DNA from: an uncultured Clostridia bacterium
GTDB lineage: Bacteria > Bacillota > Clostridia > TANB77 > CAG-508
Length of the DNA: 64,000 nt
Direction: 5' to 3'
NCBI GenBank assembly: GCA_947385375.1
Contig: CANDKR010000001.1
Span: forward strand, 65,333-129,332
Below, piece after piece: positions 18,521-27,097 of the stretch. The position numbers and the translations under genes were made by a program. Position 1 is the stretch's first letter. The number at the start of each line of letters is the position of its first letter. The notes below the pieces were generated by a model, which did not search any database, was not told the DNA's origin, and was given only the letters and a program-made list of their open reading frames with translations.

Positions 18521-19370
18521 GGAGTCAAGGAGTAGATTTGTAGTTACAAGATATAAATTACCTGATTAATGCTGCTGAACTTATCAGTGTATCAGTATAT
18601 AGCCGAATTTCGGGTATCCAGATGCGGTATATCCGATGTAATACCATGCATCCATTCCGTTATCAACAACAGCATATACGGATACAGACTCGTTGTTGGA
18701 AATACTGCCAATAGTAGCATATTCTTCGCTTGGACCGCCATATACAGACTGCGCGCGAAGTCCATCGGGAGACGGCATAACAGGACCACGGGACTGCGGA
18801 AAACCACTCAGCCTGCTCGGATATTCTGCGGTAATGTATGCTGCCTGAACATAGCCTCTTTTTCTTCCAGCGGTGGTGTTGTATTCAACATAATACCATC
18901 CGCTTTCGGAATAGATTACAGATACGATTTCCCCAGAAGAAAGGCTTCCCAGCCGAAGAGCAGAAGCGATCTGCGGTCCTCCATACACAGTAACATTGCT
19001 TTTCACAGTACCAACGCAGGTACGGGAAATATCGTTAATGCGGAAATTGGGATACTTCAAGTAACCCGTCTTTCCGCTGCTGTTTGCAGCAGTACTGTAG
19101 TTAACCTTAGCAACATTTCCACGCACATAAAGAACCGTAAGCCCTTCATAGTTGCCGATAGAGCCATGCTGTGTGGTGCATGCTTCATCAGCATATACCA
19201 CCTGCGAAGCTCCCGACATTGCATACCCGCCTGTATCGGTGGACGCGGCAAAAGCAGGTGCTACAGGCAAAAGCCCGACAACACATACCAAAGCCAAAAT
19301 AGCTGAAAGAATCCGTGACTTAATTTTAGACATAATTAACCTCCTAATTTCATACGAACTCCTTGACCCC
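18521..19370. mobile_element. Candidate foreign cassette with inverted-repeat ends carrying an SH3 gene
   Basis: GGAGTCAAGGAGT at 18521-18533 and its inverted copy ACTCCTTGACCCC at 19358-19370 match at 12 of 13 positions. They enclose one gene with its ribosome site. A line of 60 bases inside (18721-18780) is 55% GC, whereas neighbouring DNA is far more AT-rich. There is no transposase inside, so mobility would have to be driven in trans. The boundaries are inferred from the repeats only. Confidence 0.5.
18584..19333 (-). CDS. Secreted bacterial SH3-domain protein, horizontally acquired
   Basis: 249 aa with a clear signal peptide ending AFAAS, then about three SH3b-like repeats (VYADEAC..., VTVYGGPQIAS..., SVYGGPSEEYAT...) each with G-Y/W-YY-V/I-Y cores. 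Such domains bind cell wall or act as targeting modules; no catalytic domain is present. GC content, codon usage (GCG, CGC, CTG) and flanking inverted repeats differ sharply from neighbours. It contains an in-frame CGG (GCT CTT CGG CTG GGA) that here appears to be an ordinary Arg in an unbroken frame, unlike every native gene of the window. GGAGG precedes the ATG. Confidence 0.8.
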   Translation of the reverse strand: MSKIKSRILSAILALVCVVGLLPVAPAFAASTDTGGYAMSGASQVVYADEACTTQHGSIGNYEGLTVLYVRGNVAKVNYSTAANSSGKTGYLKYPNFRINDISRTCVGTVKSNVTVYGGPQIASALRLGSLSSGEIVSVIYSESGWYYVEYNTTAGRKRGYVQAAYITAEYPSRLSGFPQSRGPVMPSPDGLRAQSVYGGPSEEYATIGSISNNESVSVYAVVDNGMDAWYYIGYTASGYPKFGYILIH

Positions 19371-19455
19371 AGCTTTCAAAGATATGGAAACCACATCTTT
19401 AATTAAATTATACCATGAATATTTATAAAAAAATAAAAAGGTAAAAAAAGTAATT

Positions 19456-20430
19456 TTAATCTTCTGTAAATAGAATTTTTGTATACCAAGTTGACCCATT
19501 GTCATTATTAACTCCTATTGTAGTAAATTTCTCTCCATTAACACCTATTTCCCCACTAGTGTGAATTTTCATATACGTGTATTCTTCAGTAAGTATATTA
19601 TTAATATCATTCAAATCTAATATATTAAATTTGTATTTTTGATTTGAAAAAGATATGTCGGTTATTGTTATTAATTCATTGTTATATATATTATAAATTC
19701 TAATATACGAATCAATGTTATTTTTACTTTTTTCAAAAAAATCATTTATAGTATTTTTATCTTTTGAAATAACCTTACCATTTTCAATAACAAAACATCC
19801 ATCATTAATTGCATCTTCTTTTGAGTAATTATTAGGAATTTCTGTAATTTTTATATATTCATTATTACTTATAGCTGAATTAAATTTATCAACAATTCTT
19901 ATATTTTCTCGTTCTAGCTCTCTGCTCACTTTTGTTCCAATTACCACACTACTTTCATTTTTCTCATTTCCATTTTCAAAAGCTAAATATAAAGAATCAT
20001 CTATAGTATATATATCTACTAAAACCTTATTTATAGTATCTGCATTTTCTGCTGCAGTTATTATCATAAAATTATCTTTAAATTCACTTTCTGTCATGTC
20101 TAACAAATTAGACCACATATTTTTATATTCTAAATATTCTTCATAAGTATTAATTTTTTTATAATATATACCTTTTTCTTGTTCCATATCTTTGTAAAAA
20201 ACATATCCCTCATCACTTGGTGTATTAATAACTTTAATTTTTTGAAAAATAAAAGTTTGAATTTCTTTAGCAAAAACCATTCCTGACATTAAAACTAAAC
20301 AAGCACAAGCTGCCATTACTTTTTTATAGAAAAAATTTCTTTCTTCTTTTTTAGCTATATCATTTTGATTTTTTATTTCATATATCGAAATTCTAAACTT
20401 AAATTTATCTTTTAATTCTTGATTATCCAT
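19456..20430 (-). CDS. Membrane-anchored partner of ECF sigma factor (anti-sigma-like)
   Basis: 324 aa. The cytoplasmic N-terminus (1-33) is followed by one membrane helix (about 36-54) and a large extracellular part. The segment KEDAINDGCFVIENGKVISKDKN resembles the DUF4362 pattern, seen here from motif memory only. It starts 18 bases after the sigma gene, the usual place for a membrane anti-sigma factor. Inference: holds the sigma factor until an external signal arrives. Sequence homology to known anti-sigma domains is not evident. Confidence 0.6.
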   Translation of the reverse strand: MDNQELKDKFKFRISIYEIKNQNDIAKKEERNFFYKKVMAACACLVLMSGMVFAKEIQTFIFQKIKVINTPSDEGYVFYKDMEQEKGIYYKKINTYEEYLEYKNMWSNLLDMTESEFKDNFMIITAAENADTINKVLVDIYTIDDSLYLAFENGNEKNESSVVIGTKVSRELERENIRIVDKFNSAISNNEYIKITEIPNNYSKEDAINDGCFVIENGKVISKDKNTINDFFEKSKNNIDSYIRIYNIYNNELITITDISFSNQKYKFNILDLNDINNILTEEYTYMKIHTSGEIGVNGEKFTTIGVNNDNGSTWYTKILFTED

Positions 20431-20448
20431 TTTTCCTCCTCGTATTAA

Positions 20449-20961
20449 TCATTTTTTTATTTTTTTTCTAACTCGAGATAATCTATTTGCTACATTAAAT
20501 TCTGAAATATTTAGTTCCTTTGCAATACTTTTTAAAGACATAGACGAATAATAGAACATATTTATTATATCTAAATCTATCTTTTTAATATTTTTAAACT
20601 CTTTCTCTATTCTCGTAAATGCTTCTATTTCTTCAGAACTTGTTTCAATATCATAATAATAAATATGATCTTCATAATCACTTATGTCGTATGTAATTTT
20701 CTTCTTTTTCAATTTTTCTTTTACTAAATTTCTTGTTATTCCTGCAATATACGAATTCAAGGAATTTTGTATGTTATCTTTATTTTTCCATAAAATAAAA
20801 AACACATCCAATAAAATTTCCTCTTTGTCTTCTGGCGTTAAAGCTTCACTAACCATATTATTGATTATTTTTTTTATGTATGGTGTAAAATCATCAATTA
20901 TTTTGTTCCAGTCTACTTGCGACTTATTCGTATAATCTTCAATACTATGTATATAGTTCAA
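20449..20961 (-). CDS. ECF-type RNA polymerase sigma factor
   Basis: 170 aa. Region 2 (about 20-85, including ILLDVFFILWKNKDNI and the following NSYIAGITRNLVKEKL) and region 4 (about 120-170, with the helix-turn-helix SLKSIAKELNISEFNVANRLSRVRKKIKK in pieces). GGAGG before the ATG. It is divergent from a Spo0A-like gene across a mirror-symmetric regulatory region and heads a two-gene operon with its probable anti-sigma partner. Confidence 0.82.
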   Translation of the reverse strand: MNYIHSIEDYTNKSQVDWNKIIDDFTPYIKKIINNMVSEALTPEDKEEILLDVFFILWKNKDNIQNSLNSYIAGITRNLVKEKLKKKKITYDISDYEDHIYYYDIETSSEEIEAFTRIEKEFKNIKKIDLDIINMFYYSSMSLKSIAKELNISEFNVANRLSRVRKKIKK

Positions 20962-20994
20962 TTTTCCCCTCCTTTTATAAGATATCTTACAAAG

Positions 20995-21091
20995 ATATAG
21001 TGGTTAATTTCAAATAAAATATATCATAATAAATAAATTTTTTAAAATTTTAAAAAAAATGATATATTTTATAATATTTTAACCACTATAT
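20995..21091. promoter_or_regulatory. Mirror-symmetric divergent promoter/operator
   Basis: ATATAGTGGTTAA (20995-21007), 8 bases, AAAATATATCAT (21016-21027), an AT-rich centre, then ATGATATATTTT (21059-21070), 8 bases, TTAACCACTATAT (21079-21091). Both half-sites are perfect inverted copies with the same 8-base gap, so the sigma gene and the Spo0A-like gene are each preceded by the same 33-base element. This implies control by one regulator, perhaps the ECF sigma itself. Confidence 0.75.
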
Positions 21092-21145
21092 ATTATAAGC
21101 AATTTTAATATAAAATTTATAAAAACAAAAAAATACGGAGGAAAT

Positions 21146-21865
21146 ATGCAAAAATTAATTATTATTGATAAAGATATATCTTATATACATACTGTATTTA
21201 ATAATATTTCAGAAACTATTAATAATATAAAATTATATAACTTTTATCTAAATGATAACGAAAATTTACGAGATATAATTTGTAATAAAGAAATTGATAT
21301 AATTATAATTGATGTGGAAACTATAGGAATAGATATTATAGAATTTATATGCAAAAATAATATTGAGATTTATAAAAAATCAATTATTTTATTGTACAAT
21401 AATATTTTGAATGTAAAGAAATTATTAAAAAAAGATTATGAAAATTATATTTTCAAATGTATAAAAAAATCTAACAATATGGAATATTTACTTAACATTT
21501 TACTAAAAATAACTTTTATTAAAGAAAATAATTTTGAAGAAATAATTATAACAAACAAAATAGAACGAAATTTAAGAAAAATTGGATATGACTTAAATGA
21601 TATTGGAACAAAATATTTAGTTGAAGGGATAAAATATTTATATAAGAATGATATTATAGAATTTAAACTTAATAATATATATTTAATGCTATCTAAAAAC
21701 TATAAAAAATCATTAAATACTGTACAAGGAGATATTACAATCGCAATCAAAAAAATGCGAAAAAACTGCAATGAGAAAGTTATATTAGAATATTTTAACT
21801 ATTTAGAATTAATAAAAATGCCAACAATTAAAGAAATAATATCTGTTGTAAATGAAAATATTTAA
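21146..21865 (+). CDS. Spo0A-like response regulator, divergent
   Basis: 239 aa. A receiver-like N-terminus (IIIDKD near 8, IIIIDVET with a candidate phospho-Asp near 52) is followed by a C-terminal domain resembling Spo0A_C: LRKIGYDLNDIGTKYL, a YLMLSKNY segment and an IAIKKM segment correspond to the IG...G..YL, LYP.IAK.Y and V..AI blocks of Spo0A. The recognition region is poorly conserved, so it may bind a different site. GGAGG precedes the ATG. Probably not the master Spo0A but a paralogue controlling the neighbouring sigma operon. Confidence 0.55.
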   Translation: MQKLIIIDKDISYIHTVFNNISETINNIKLYNFYLNDNENLRDIICNKEIDIIIIDVETIGIDIIEFICKNNIEIYKKSIILLYNNILNVKKLLKKDYENYIFKCIKKSNNMEYLLNILLKITFIKENNFEEIIITNKIERNLRKIGYDLNDIGTKYLVEGIKYLYKNDIIEFKLNNIYLMLSKNYKKSLNTVQGDITIAIKKMRKNCNEKVILEYFNYLELIKMPTIKEIISVVNENI

Positions 21866-22104
21866 ATAGTTTTGTAGAAAAGATCTGATGAAACATTAAA
21901 AAATTTCGCAAAAACAAAAAGCTCAAAGTCTTGAACAAGTCTATCATTATTTTCTATTTTTGAAATTTCTTTTGAAGAAATCTCAAGACCTTCTAATTGT
22001 AGCAGTTCTGCTAATTTTTGTTGTGTTAAATTGTGTTTCAATCTTAGTTCCTTTAATTTAGTACCAGAAATATTTTTGCAATTATTAAATTTATATATTT
22101 TCAT
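21862..22104 (-). CDS. XRE-family helix-turn-helix regulator
   Basis: About 80 aa from ATG 22104 (AAAGGT upstream); a longer frame to 22152 lacks a ribosome site. LKELRLKHNLTQQKLAELL is a classical HTH_3 helix pair, followed by the ISSKEISKIENNDR recognition region. Its stop overlaps the convergent Spo0A-like gene by four bases. Probably a local transcription regulator. Confidence 0.8.
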   Translation of the reverse strand: MKIYKFNNCKNISGTKLKELRLKHNLTQQKLAELLQLEGLEISSKEISKIENNDRLVQDFELFVFAKFFNVSSDLFYKTI

Positions 22105-22273
22105 TATTTTACCTTTTCTCTTTATTATGGAATTATAATTGTATTGTAACACTTTTTATACCATAACATTCTCTAATAAAGAGATTATATAAATTTTAAA
22201 CTTATAAAATAATGTTATAAATATATAATTAAAATATTATTTGATATATAATATATTTGAAAGGTAGAATATT

Positions 22274-22588
22274 ATGAATAAAAATTTTTATGGAAAAGGT
22301 GTTACATTTAAACAATGGCATTATAAATACTCAAATAAAAAATTTATAGATATATTAAAATACTTATCTAATGCCGATTTAATCATTCTTCAAAAATTTG
22401 ATATTTTGATTGAAAATAGACTATATACTGAAAGAGAATTTGAGATTTATAAAATACAACTACTATCGTATTTTAGTGAAGATTCAGAAAAGCAAATTTC
22501 TATTTTAAATAAATTTAATGTATTAAAAGAAGATTATGATAAGCTCTTAAATGTTTTTAACACCATTACCAAAATATATGATTTATAA
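22274..22588 (+). CDS. Hypothetical protein, 104 aa
   Basis: Lysine, tyrosine and isoleucine-rich, predicted helical, with no motif that I recognise and no membrane segment. AAAGGT lies 9 bases before the ATG. It sits divergently from the XRE gene and closes the small regulatory island. A hairpin follows. Confidence 0.55.
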   Translation: MNKNFYGKGVTFKQWHYKYSNKKFIDILKYLSNADLIILQKFDILIENRLYTEREFEIYKIQLLSYFSEDSEKQISILNKFNVLKEDYDKLLNVFNTITKIYDL

Positions 22589-22620
22589 AACATAAATAAG
22601 TTTATAAATAAAAGTTATAT

Positions 22621-22643
22621 ACATTCTCCAAATATGAGAATGT
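22621..22643 (+). terminator. Hairpin after 104-aa hypothetical gene
   Basis: Eight-base stem ACATTCTC/GAGAATGT with a seven-base loop. The following T run is poor, so termination is tentative. Confidence 0.45.
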
Positions 22644-22675
22644 ATATAGTAAATATATTTTAAAAATAAATCAAA

Positions 22676-22694
22676 GGAGTACAATTTGTACCCC
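22676..22694 (-). terminator. Terminator of hisS operon
   Basis: On the minus strand GGGGTAC-loop-GTACTCC followed by TTTGATTTATTTTT, downstream of hisS. Confidence 0.75.
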
Positions 22695-22717
22695 TGTTTA
22701 TTTAACTTTTTAAATTT

Positions 22718-23971
22718 TTATTTTACTAACTTTATTATACTTTCTGTCAAAAGTTCTACTTCTTGTTCTTCACCTGTTGCCATATTCTTGATTTTTGCTT
22801 TATTTGTGCTTAGCTCATTTTCTCCTATTACAAGTAAATTCTTACTATTTATTTTATCAGCGTATTTAAGTTGTGCATTAAAGCTTCTTTCCATTATGTC
22901 TTTTTCAACATATACTCCTTGTTTTCTAAGGCTTTCTGCAATTTCTATCGCTTTGATATTTTCTTTATCACCACAAGAAAGTATATAAAGGTCTGGTACT
23001 GTAGGTTTCATTTCTTGATTGTTTGTAGCTTCAAACATTTCCATTAGTCTTTCTACACCCATTGCAAAACCTACAGCTGGAGTGTGTGCGCCACCAATTT
23101 CTTCAACTAAACCGTCATATCTTCCACCACCTAATACTGTAAGACCTGTTTTTTCATCAACAAATTCAAATACAGTTTTTGTATAATAATCTAAACCTCT
23201 TACAATTGTACTATCAACAGTGTATTTTACGCCTATTGCTTCTAAGGATTTCTTTACGTTTTCAAAATGTGTTTTACACTCTTCACATAAGTAATCAATC
23301 ATCATTGGAGCACCAACATTAAGTTCTTTACATCTTTTTTCTTTACAGTCTAAAATTCTAAGTGGATTTTTCTCAAATCTTGTTTTGCAAGTATCACAAT
23401 ATTTGTCTAAGTTTTTACCAATAAATTCTCTTAATATTTTTTGATATTCTCCTCTACATTTTGGGCAACCAATACTGTTTATATTAAGACTAATATCAGG
23501 AATATTTAAGCTATCAAAAATACTTTTTCCAACTAAAATTGTATCAACATCTGCTAAATAGCTTTGTGAGCCTAAAAGCTCAACACCTATTTGGTGAAAT
23601 TCTCTAAGTCTACCTTTTTGTACATTTTCATATCTGTACATACCCATATTATAATATACTTTACTTGGACTTGGTTTGCTAGACATACCATTTTCTAAGT
23701 ATGCTCTAACTGTTCCAGCAGTTCCTTCTGGTCTTAAAGTTATACTTCTTCCACCTTTATCATCAAAAGTGTACATCTCTTTTTGAACAACATCAGTAGT
23801 CTCTCCAACACCTCTTTGAAATAACTCAGTATATTCGAATACTGGTAATCTTATTTCTTTAAATCCATAATCTTCTAAAACTTTGGCTAATTTTTTTTCA
23901 ACAAATTGCCATTTATAACTTTCATCAGGTAACAAGTCTCTTGTTCCCTTTGGTCTTTGTATCATTTCCAT
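22718..23971 (-). CDS. hisS: Histidyl-tRNA synthetase
   Basis: 417 aa, the normal length. Class II motif 2 (YRYENVQKGRLREFHQIG in part), histidine motif GLDYYTKTVFEF, GGGRYDGLVEEIGG motif 3 region with MGVERL, and a C-terminal anticodon-binding domain. A four-Cys cluster (CPKC...C...C) in the insertion suggests a zinc site. It follows the metallo-hydrolase by 12 bases in the recJ-relA-hisS cluster. Confidence 0.95.
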   Translation of the reverse strand: MEMIQRPKGTRDLLPDESYKWQFVEKKLAKVLEDYGFKEIRLPVFEYTELFQRGVGETTDVVQKEMYTFDDKGGRSITLRPEGTAGTVRAYLENGMSSKPSPSKVYYNMGMYRYENVQKGRLREFHQIGVELLGSQSYLADVDTILVGKSIFDSLNIPDISLNINSIGCPKCRGEYQKILREFIGKNLDKYCDTCKTRFEKNPLRILDCKEKRCKELNVGAPMMIDYLCEECKTHFENVKKSLEAIGVKYTVDSTIVRGLDYYTKTVFEFVDEKTGLTVLGGGRYDGLVEEIGGAHTPAVGFAMGVERLMEMFEATNNQEMKPTVPDLYILSCGDKENIKAIEIAESLRKQGVYVEKDIMERSFNAQLKYADKINSKNLLVIGENELSTNKAKIKNMATGEEQEVELLTESIIKLVK

Positions 23972-23983
23972 ATCTCTTCTCCT

Positions 23984-24631
23984 TTAAAAATCTTTTGGAC
24001 GTAGTTCCAAATATATATTTCTCTCGTCTGAAATCATAGTTGTCTTTCCATGCCCTGGATACACAATAGTTTCATCAGGAAGTGTCATAAGCTTGTCAGT
24101 AATAGAATTCATAAGTTCTGTAAAGTCTCCTGTTGGTAAATCTGTCCTACCCCATGTTCCAGAAAACATTGTATCACCTGAAAAAACTAATCTTTCTTTT
24201 TCGCAATAAAGTGATAAACCACCTTTAGTATGTCCTGGAGTGCTTATTACTTTAAATTCCAAGTCACCAACATGAATTAAATCATTGTCGTCAACTCTAG
24301 AATCTGCTTCAAGTTCAGGATTTTGCATATTTATGTAATATGCTAAGCTTATCTCTTCATTATATAGACCTTCACTATCGTCTCTACTAATTAATATTTT
24401 TCCGCCTTTTAATTCTTTTAATTTACTAATACCGCCGATATGGTCGGCGTGGCAGTGAGTAATGAAAATATATTTTAAGTTTGCACCTAATATATCTAAA
24501 GCTTCGGCAATTTTCTCAGGTTCACCACCTGGGTCAATAACCATAGCTTCTTTGCTTTGCTCATCACACACCACATACGAGTTAGTTAGTAAATCTTGCG
24601 GTGTTTTGACCTGTAATCTCTTTAAAATCAT
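23984..24631 (-). CDS. Metallo-beta-lactamase-fold hydrolase (glyoxalase II-like)
   Basis: 215 aa. Metal motif THCHADHIGG, STPGHTKGGL, SGDTMF and the late His in YPGHGKTT, all in the order of the MBL/glyoxalase II family. Its place between relA and hisS is common in Firmicutes. Substrate cannot be fixed from sequence. Confidence 0.88.
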   Translation of the reverse strand: MILKRLQVKTPQDLLTNSYVVCDEQSKEAMVIDPGGEPEKIAEALDILGANLKYIFITHCHADHIGGISKLKELKGGKILISRDDSEGLYNEEISLAYYINMQNPELEADSRVDDNDLIHVGDLEFKVISTPGHTKGGLSLYCEKERLVFSGDTMFSGTWGRTDLPTGDFTELMNSITDKLMTLPDETIVYPGHGKTTMISDERNIYLELRPKDF

Positions 24632-24696
24632 GTTTTTTCTCTCTTTCGTTATTATATAAATTTATTCTATAAAGTTAATCATTATATTAATGTATA

Positions 24697-24882
24697 AAGT
24701 TATGTTTTGAAATATGAGTGAAGGACGGAAATACAAATATAAAATATATCTGTAATCATAATGACAGAGCTGAACGGAATATTTCAAAATATAACATTAT
24801 ACAAACATAAGATTATTATATTAGTGTACGTGACCGCGTTTTTATCAGCCGATAACGCAGTTATACGTAGCTTATTTTTCAA
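24697..24882. repeat. Divergent copy B of dispersed repeat
   Basis: 24823-24880 shares AGTGTACGTGACCGCGTTTT and CGATAACGCAG...ACGTAGCTTATTTTT with copy A. Further left, GTTATGTTTTGAAATAT and ATATTTCAAAATATAAC form an inverted repeat. The middle differs, so this copy may be rearranged. It fills the gap between relA and the metallo-hydrolase gene. Confidence 0.55.
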
Positions 24883-24885
24883 ATT

Positions 24886-27085
24886 TTATCCACGTTTACG
24901 ATTAACCTCATATACACTTTCAACATTTCTTAACTGATTAACAAGTTTATTAAGCTCATCAATATTTTCAAGCTCAACCATAACATTAATAATTGCAATA
25001 TCGGTTTTGGTAGTTCTTGTATTTACACCCATAAGTCTTGCTTTTGAGTTATCTAATTGTTTGATAATATCTCTTAAAAGTCCTGCTCTATCATTTGCTA
25101 ATACTTCGATTTCAACACTATAAGTACCTTTAATATCGTCATACCAATATACATCAATCATTCTATTTTCTTCAGCAAATAAATCATTTATGTTCGCACA
25201 ATCTGTACGGTGAACTGAAACTCCTCTACCCTTTGTTATATATCCTACAATTTCGTCTCCCGGTAATGGGTTACAGCATTTTGAAAGCTTAACTAAACAA
25301 TTATCAATTCCTTTAACTACAACACCAGTTCTTGATGGTTTTACTCTAACTGGTTTAGTATTTGCTAATTCTTCAATTTTCTTTTCTATGTCTTCTTCTT
25401 CATGCTCTTTTCTATACTCATCTAGTAATTTTGCAATTACTTTATTTACTGAAAGTGCACCAAAGCCTACACTTGCATACATATCATCTAAAGTATTGTA
25501 TTTATATCTCTCTTGTACTGCCTCTAACCATTCATCTCTCATAAGCTCAGAATATTTCATTCCAAGTTTTTTGATTTCTTTTTCTATTACGTCTTTGCCT
25601 TTTTCGATATTTTGAGCTCTTTCTGCCTTTTTATACCATTGATTTATCCTGCTTTTGGCAGTAGAACTTTTTACAAATTTTAGCCAATCACGGCTTGGAC
25701 CTTTAGATTGGTCTGATGTAATGATATCAACTATATCACCACTTTCTAAAGGTGTAATAATTGGCATCATTTTATTATTTATCTTGCAACCTACCATCTT
25801 ATGTCCAACTTGTTCATGTATACTATACGCAAAATCTATTGGTGTAGCACCTGCTGGAAGTACTTTAATTCCACCCTTTGGAGTAAATACATATACTTCA
25901 TCTTCAAATAACTCTGTTTTTAAAATATTCAAAAATTCGTCTGGTGTATCTGCATTTTTTTGCCATTCCAAAGTTTCACGAAGCCAAGATAATTTATCAT
26001 CTGTAACAACAATTGAGGATTTTTTTCCACTGTTGCTAGCTTCTTTATATGCCCAATGCGCTGCGATACCAAACTCAGCAGTTCTGTGCATATCCCAAGT
26101 ACGAATTTGTACTTCAAATGGTGTACCTTTTGTTCCAAGTAAAGTCGTATGTATAGATTGATACATATTTTTCTTTGGAACTGCTATATAATCCTTAAAT
26201 CTACCTGGCATCGGTGTGTAATTTTCATGCACAACACCAAGCACTGCATAACAATCCTTAACTGAATGTACTAAAATTCTAAGAGCAAACAAATCATAAA
26301 TTTGATCTAAATTTTTATGATCTCTCTCCATTTTTCTATAAATACTGTATAAATGTTTTGCCCTACCTGTTACTTCAGCCTCAATTCCTTCTTCTTTTAT
26401 TTTTTCTTCTATATTATCTTTAATTTGATTTATAAATTCTAATCTCTCGTCTCTTTTTCTGTCAAGTCCTACTACGATTTCGTGGTATTCATCTGGATAT
26501 AAATATTTAAAACTCAAATCTTCAAGTTCCCATTTTAAAGAATAAATACCTAATCTATTAGCAAGAGGAGCATAAAGCTCTGCTGTTTCTCTTGCATTAG
26601 CAATTTGTCTATCTCTTTTTAAAAATTTAAGAGTCCTCATATTATGTAGTCTATCAGCAAGTTTAATAAGGATAACTCTAATATCCTTACCGCATCGCTA
26701 AAAACATTTTTCTATAATTTTCAGCTTGTTGTTCTTGTACAGTTTCAAAACGTAATTTACTAAGTTTAGTAACTCCAGCTACCATTTCTGCAATTGCCTC
26801 GCCAAACTCTTCAACAATATCCTCGTGAGTTCTTGGTGTATCTTCAACTACATCATGCAAAAGTGCAGCGCAAATAGTCTCATCGTCCATTTCTAATTCT
26901 GATAAAATATATGCTACATTCACAGGGTGTATCATATATGGTTCACCAGACATACGAACTTGGTCACCGTGATTTACTTTTGCATAATCATACGCTTTTC
27001 TTACAAGCTCAATATTGGCATTTGGATTATTTTGCCTTTGTCTTGCAATTACATCTTCAATTGTAATCTCTTTCTCCTCGCTCAT
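24886..27085 (-). CDS. relA: RelA/SpoT (p)ppGpp synthetase/hydrolase, +1 frameshift at CGG
   Basis: Predicted 732 aa, the usual bifunctional Rel length. HD hydrolase domain with ALLHDVVEDT, then the join: zero frame YRKMFLAM-R-stop, shifted frame [23 protein letters not shown], the conserved hydrolase-domain core. Synthetase domain (GRAKHLYSIYRKM, DLFALRILV), TGS (VYVFTPKGGIKVLPAGATPIDFAY in part), zinc finger CCNPLPGD and C-terminal ACT follow. CGG is directly followed by TAA-forming bases, so an unshifted ribosome would stop after one codon. GGG...AAAGATATG precedes the start. Part of recJ-relA-MBL-hisS. Confidence 0.92.
26690..26692 (-). other. +1 frameshift site (CGG) in relA
   Basis: Zero frame GCG ATG CGG TAA. 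Skipping C gives GCG ATG GGT AAG GAT ATT (A-M-G-K-D-I). The stop codon is formed by the T and the following AA. Confidence 0.92.
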
Positions 27086-27097
27086 ATCTTTCCCCCA

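Noticed and set aside
18569-19306. Plus-strand 245-aa frame over the SH3 gene
   Set aside because: It is a shadow of the GC-rich minus-strand gene, which has a signal peptide, SH3 repeats and a ribosome site.
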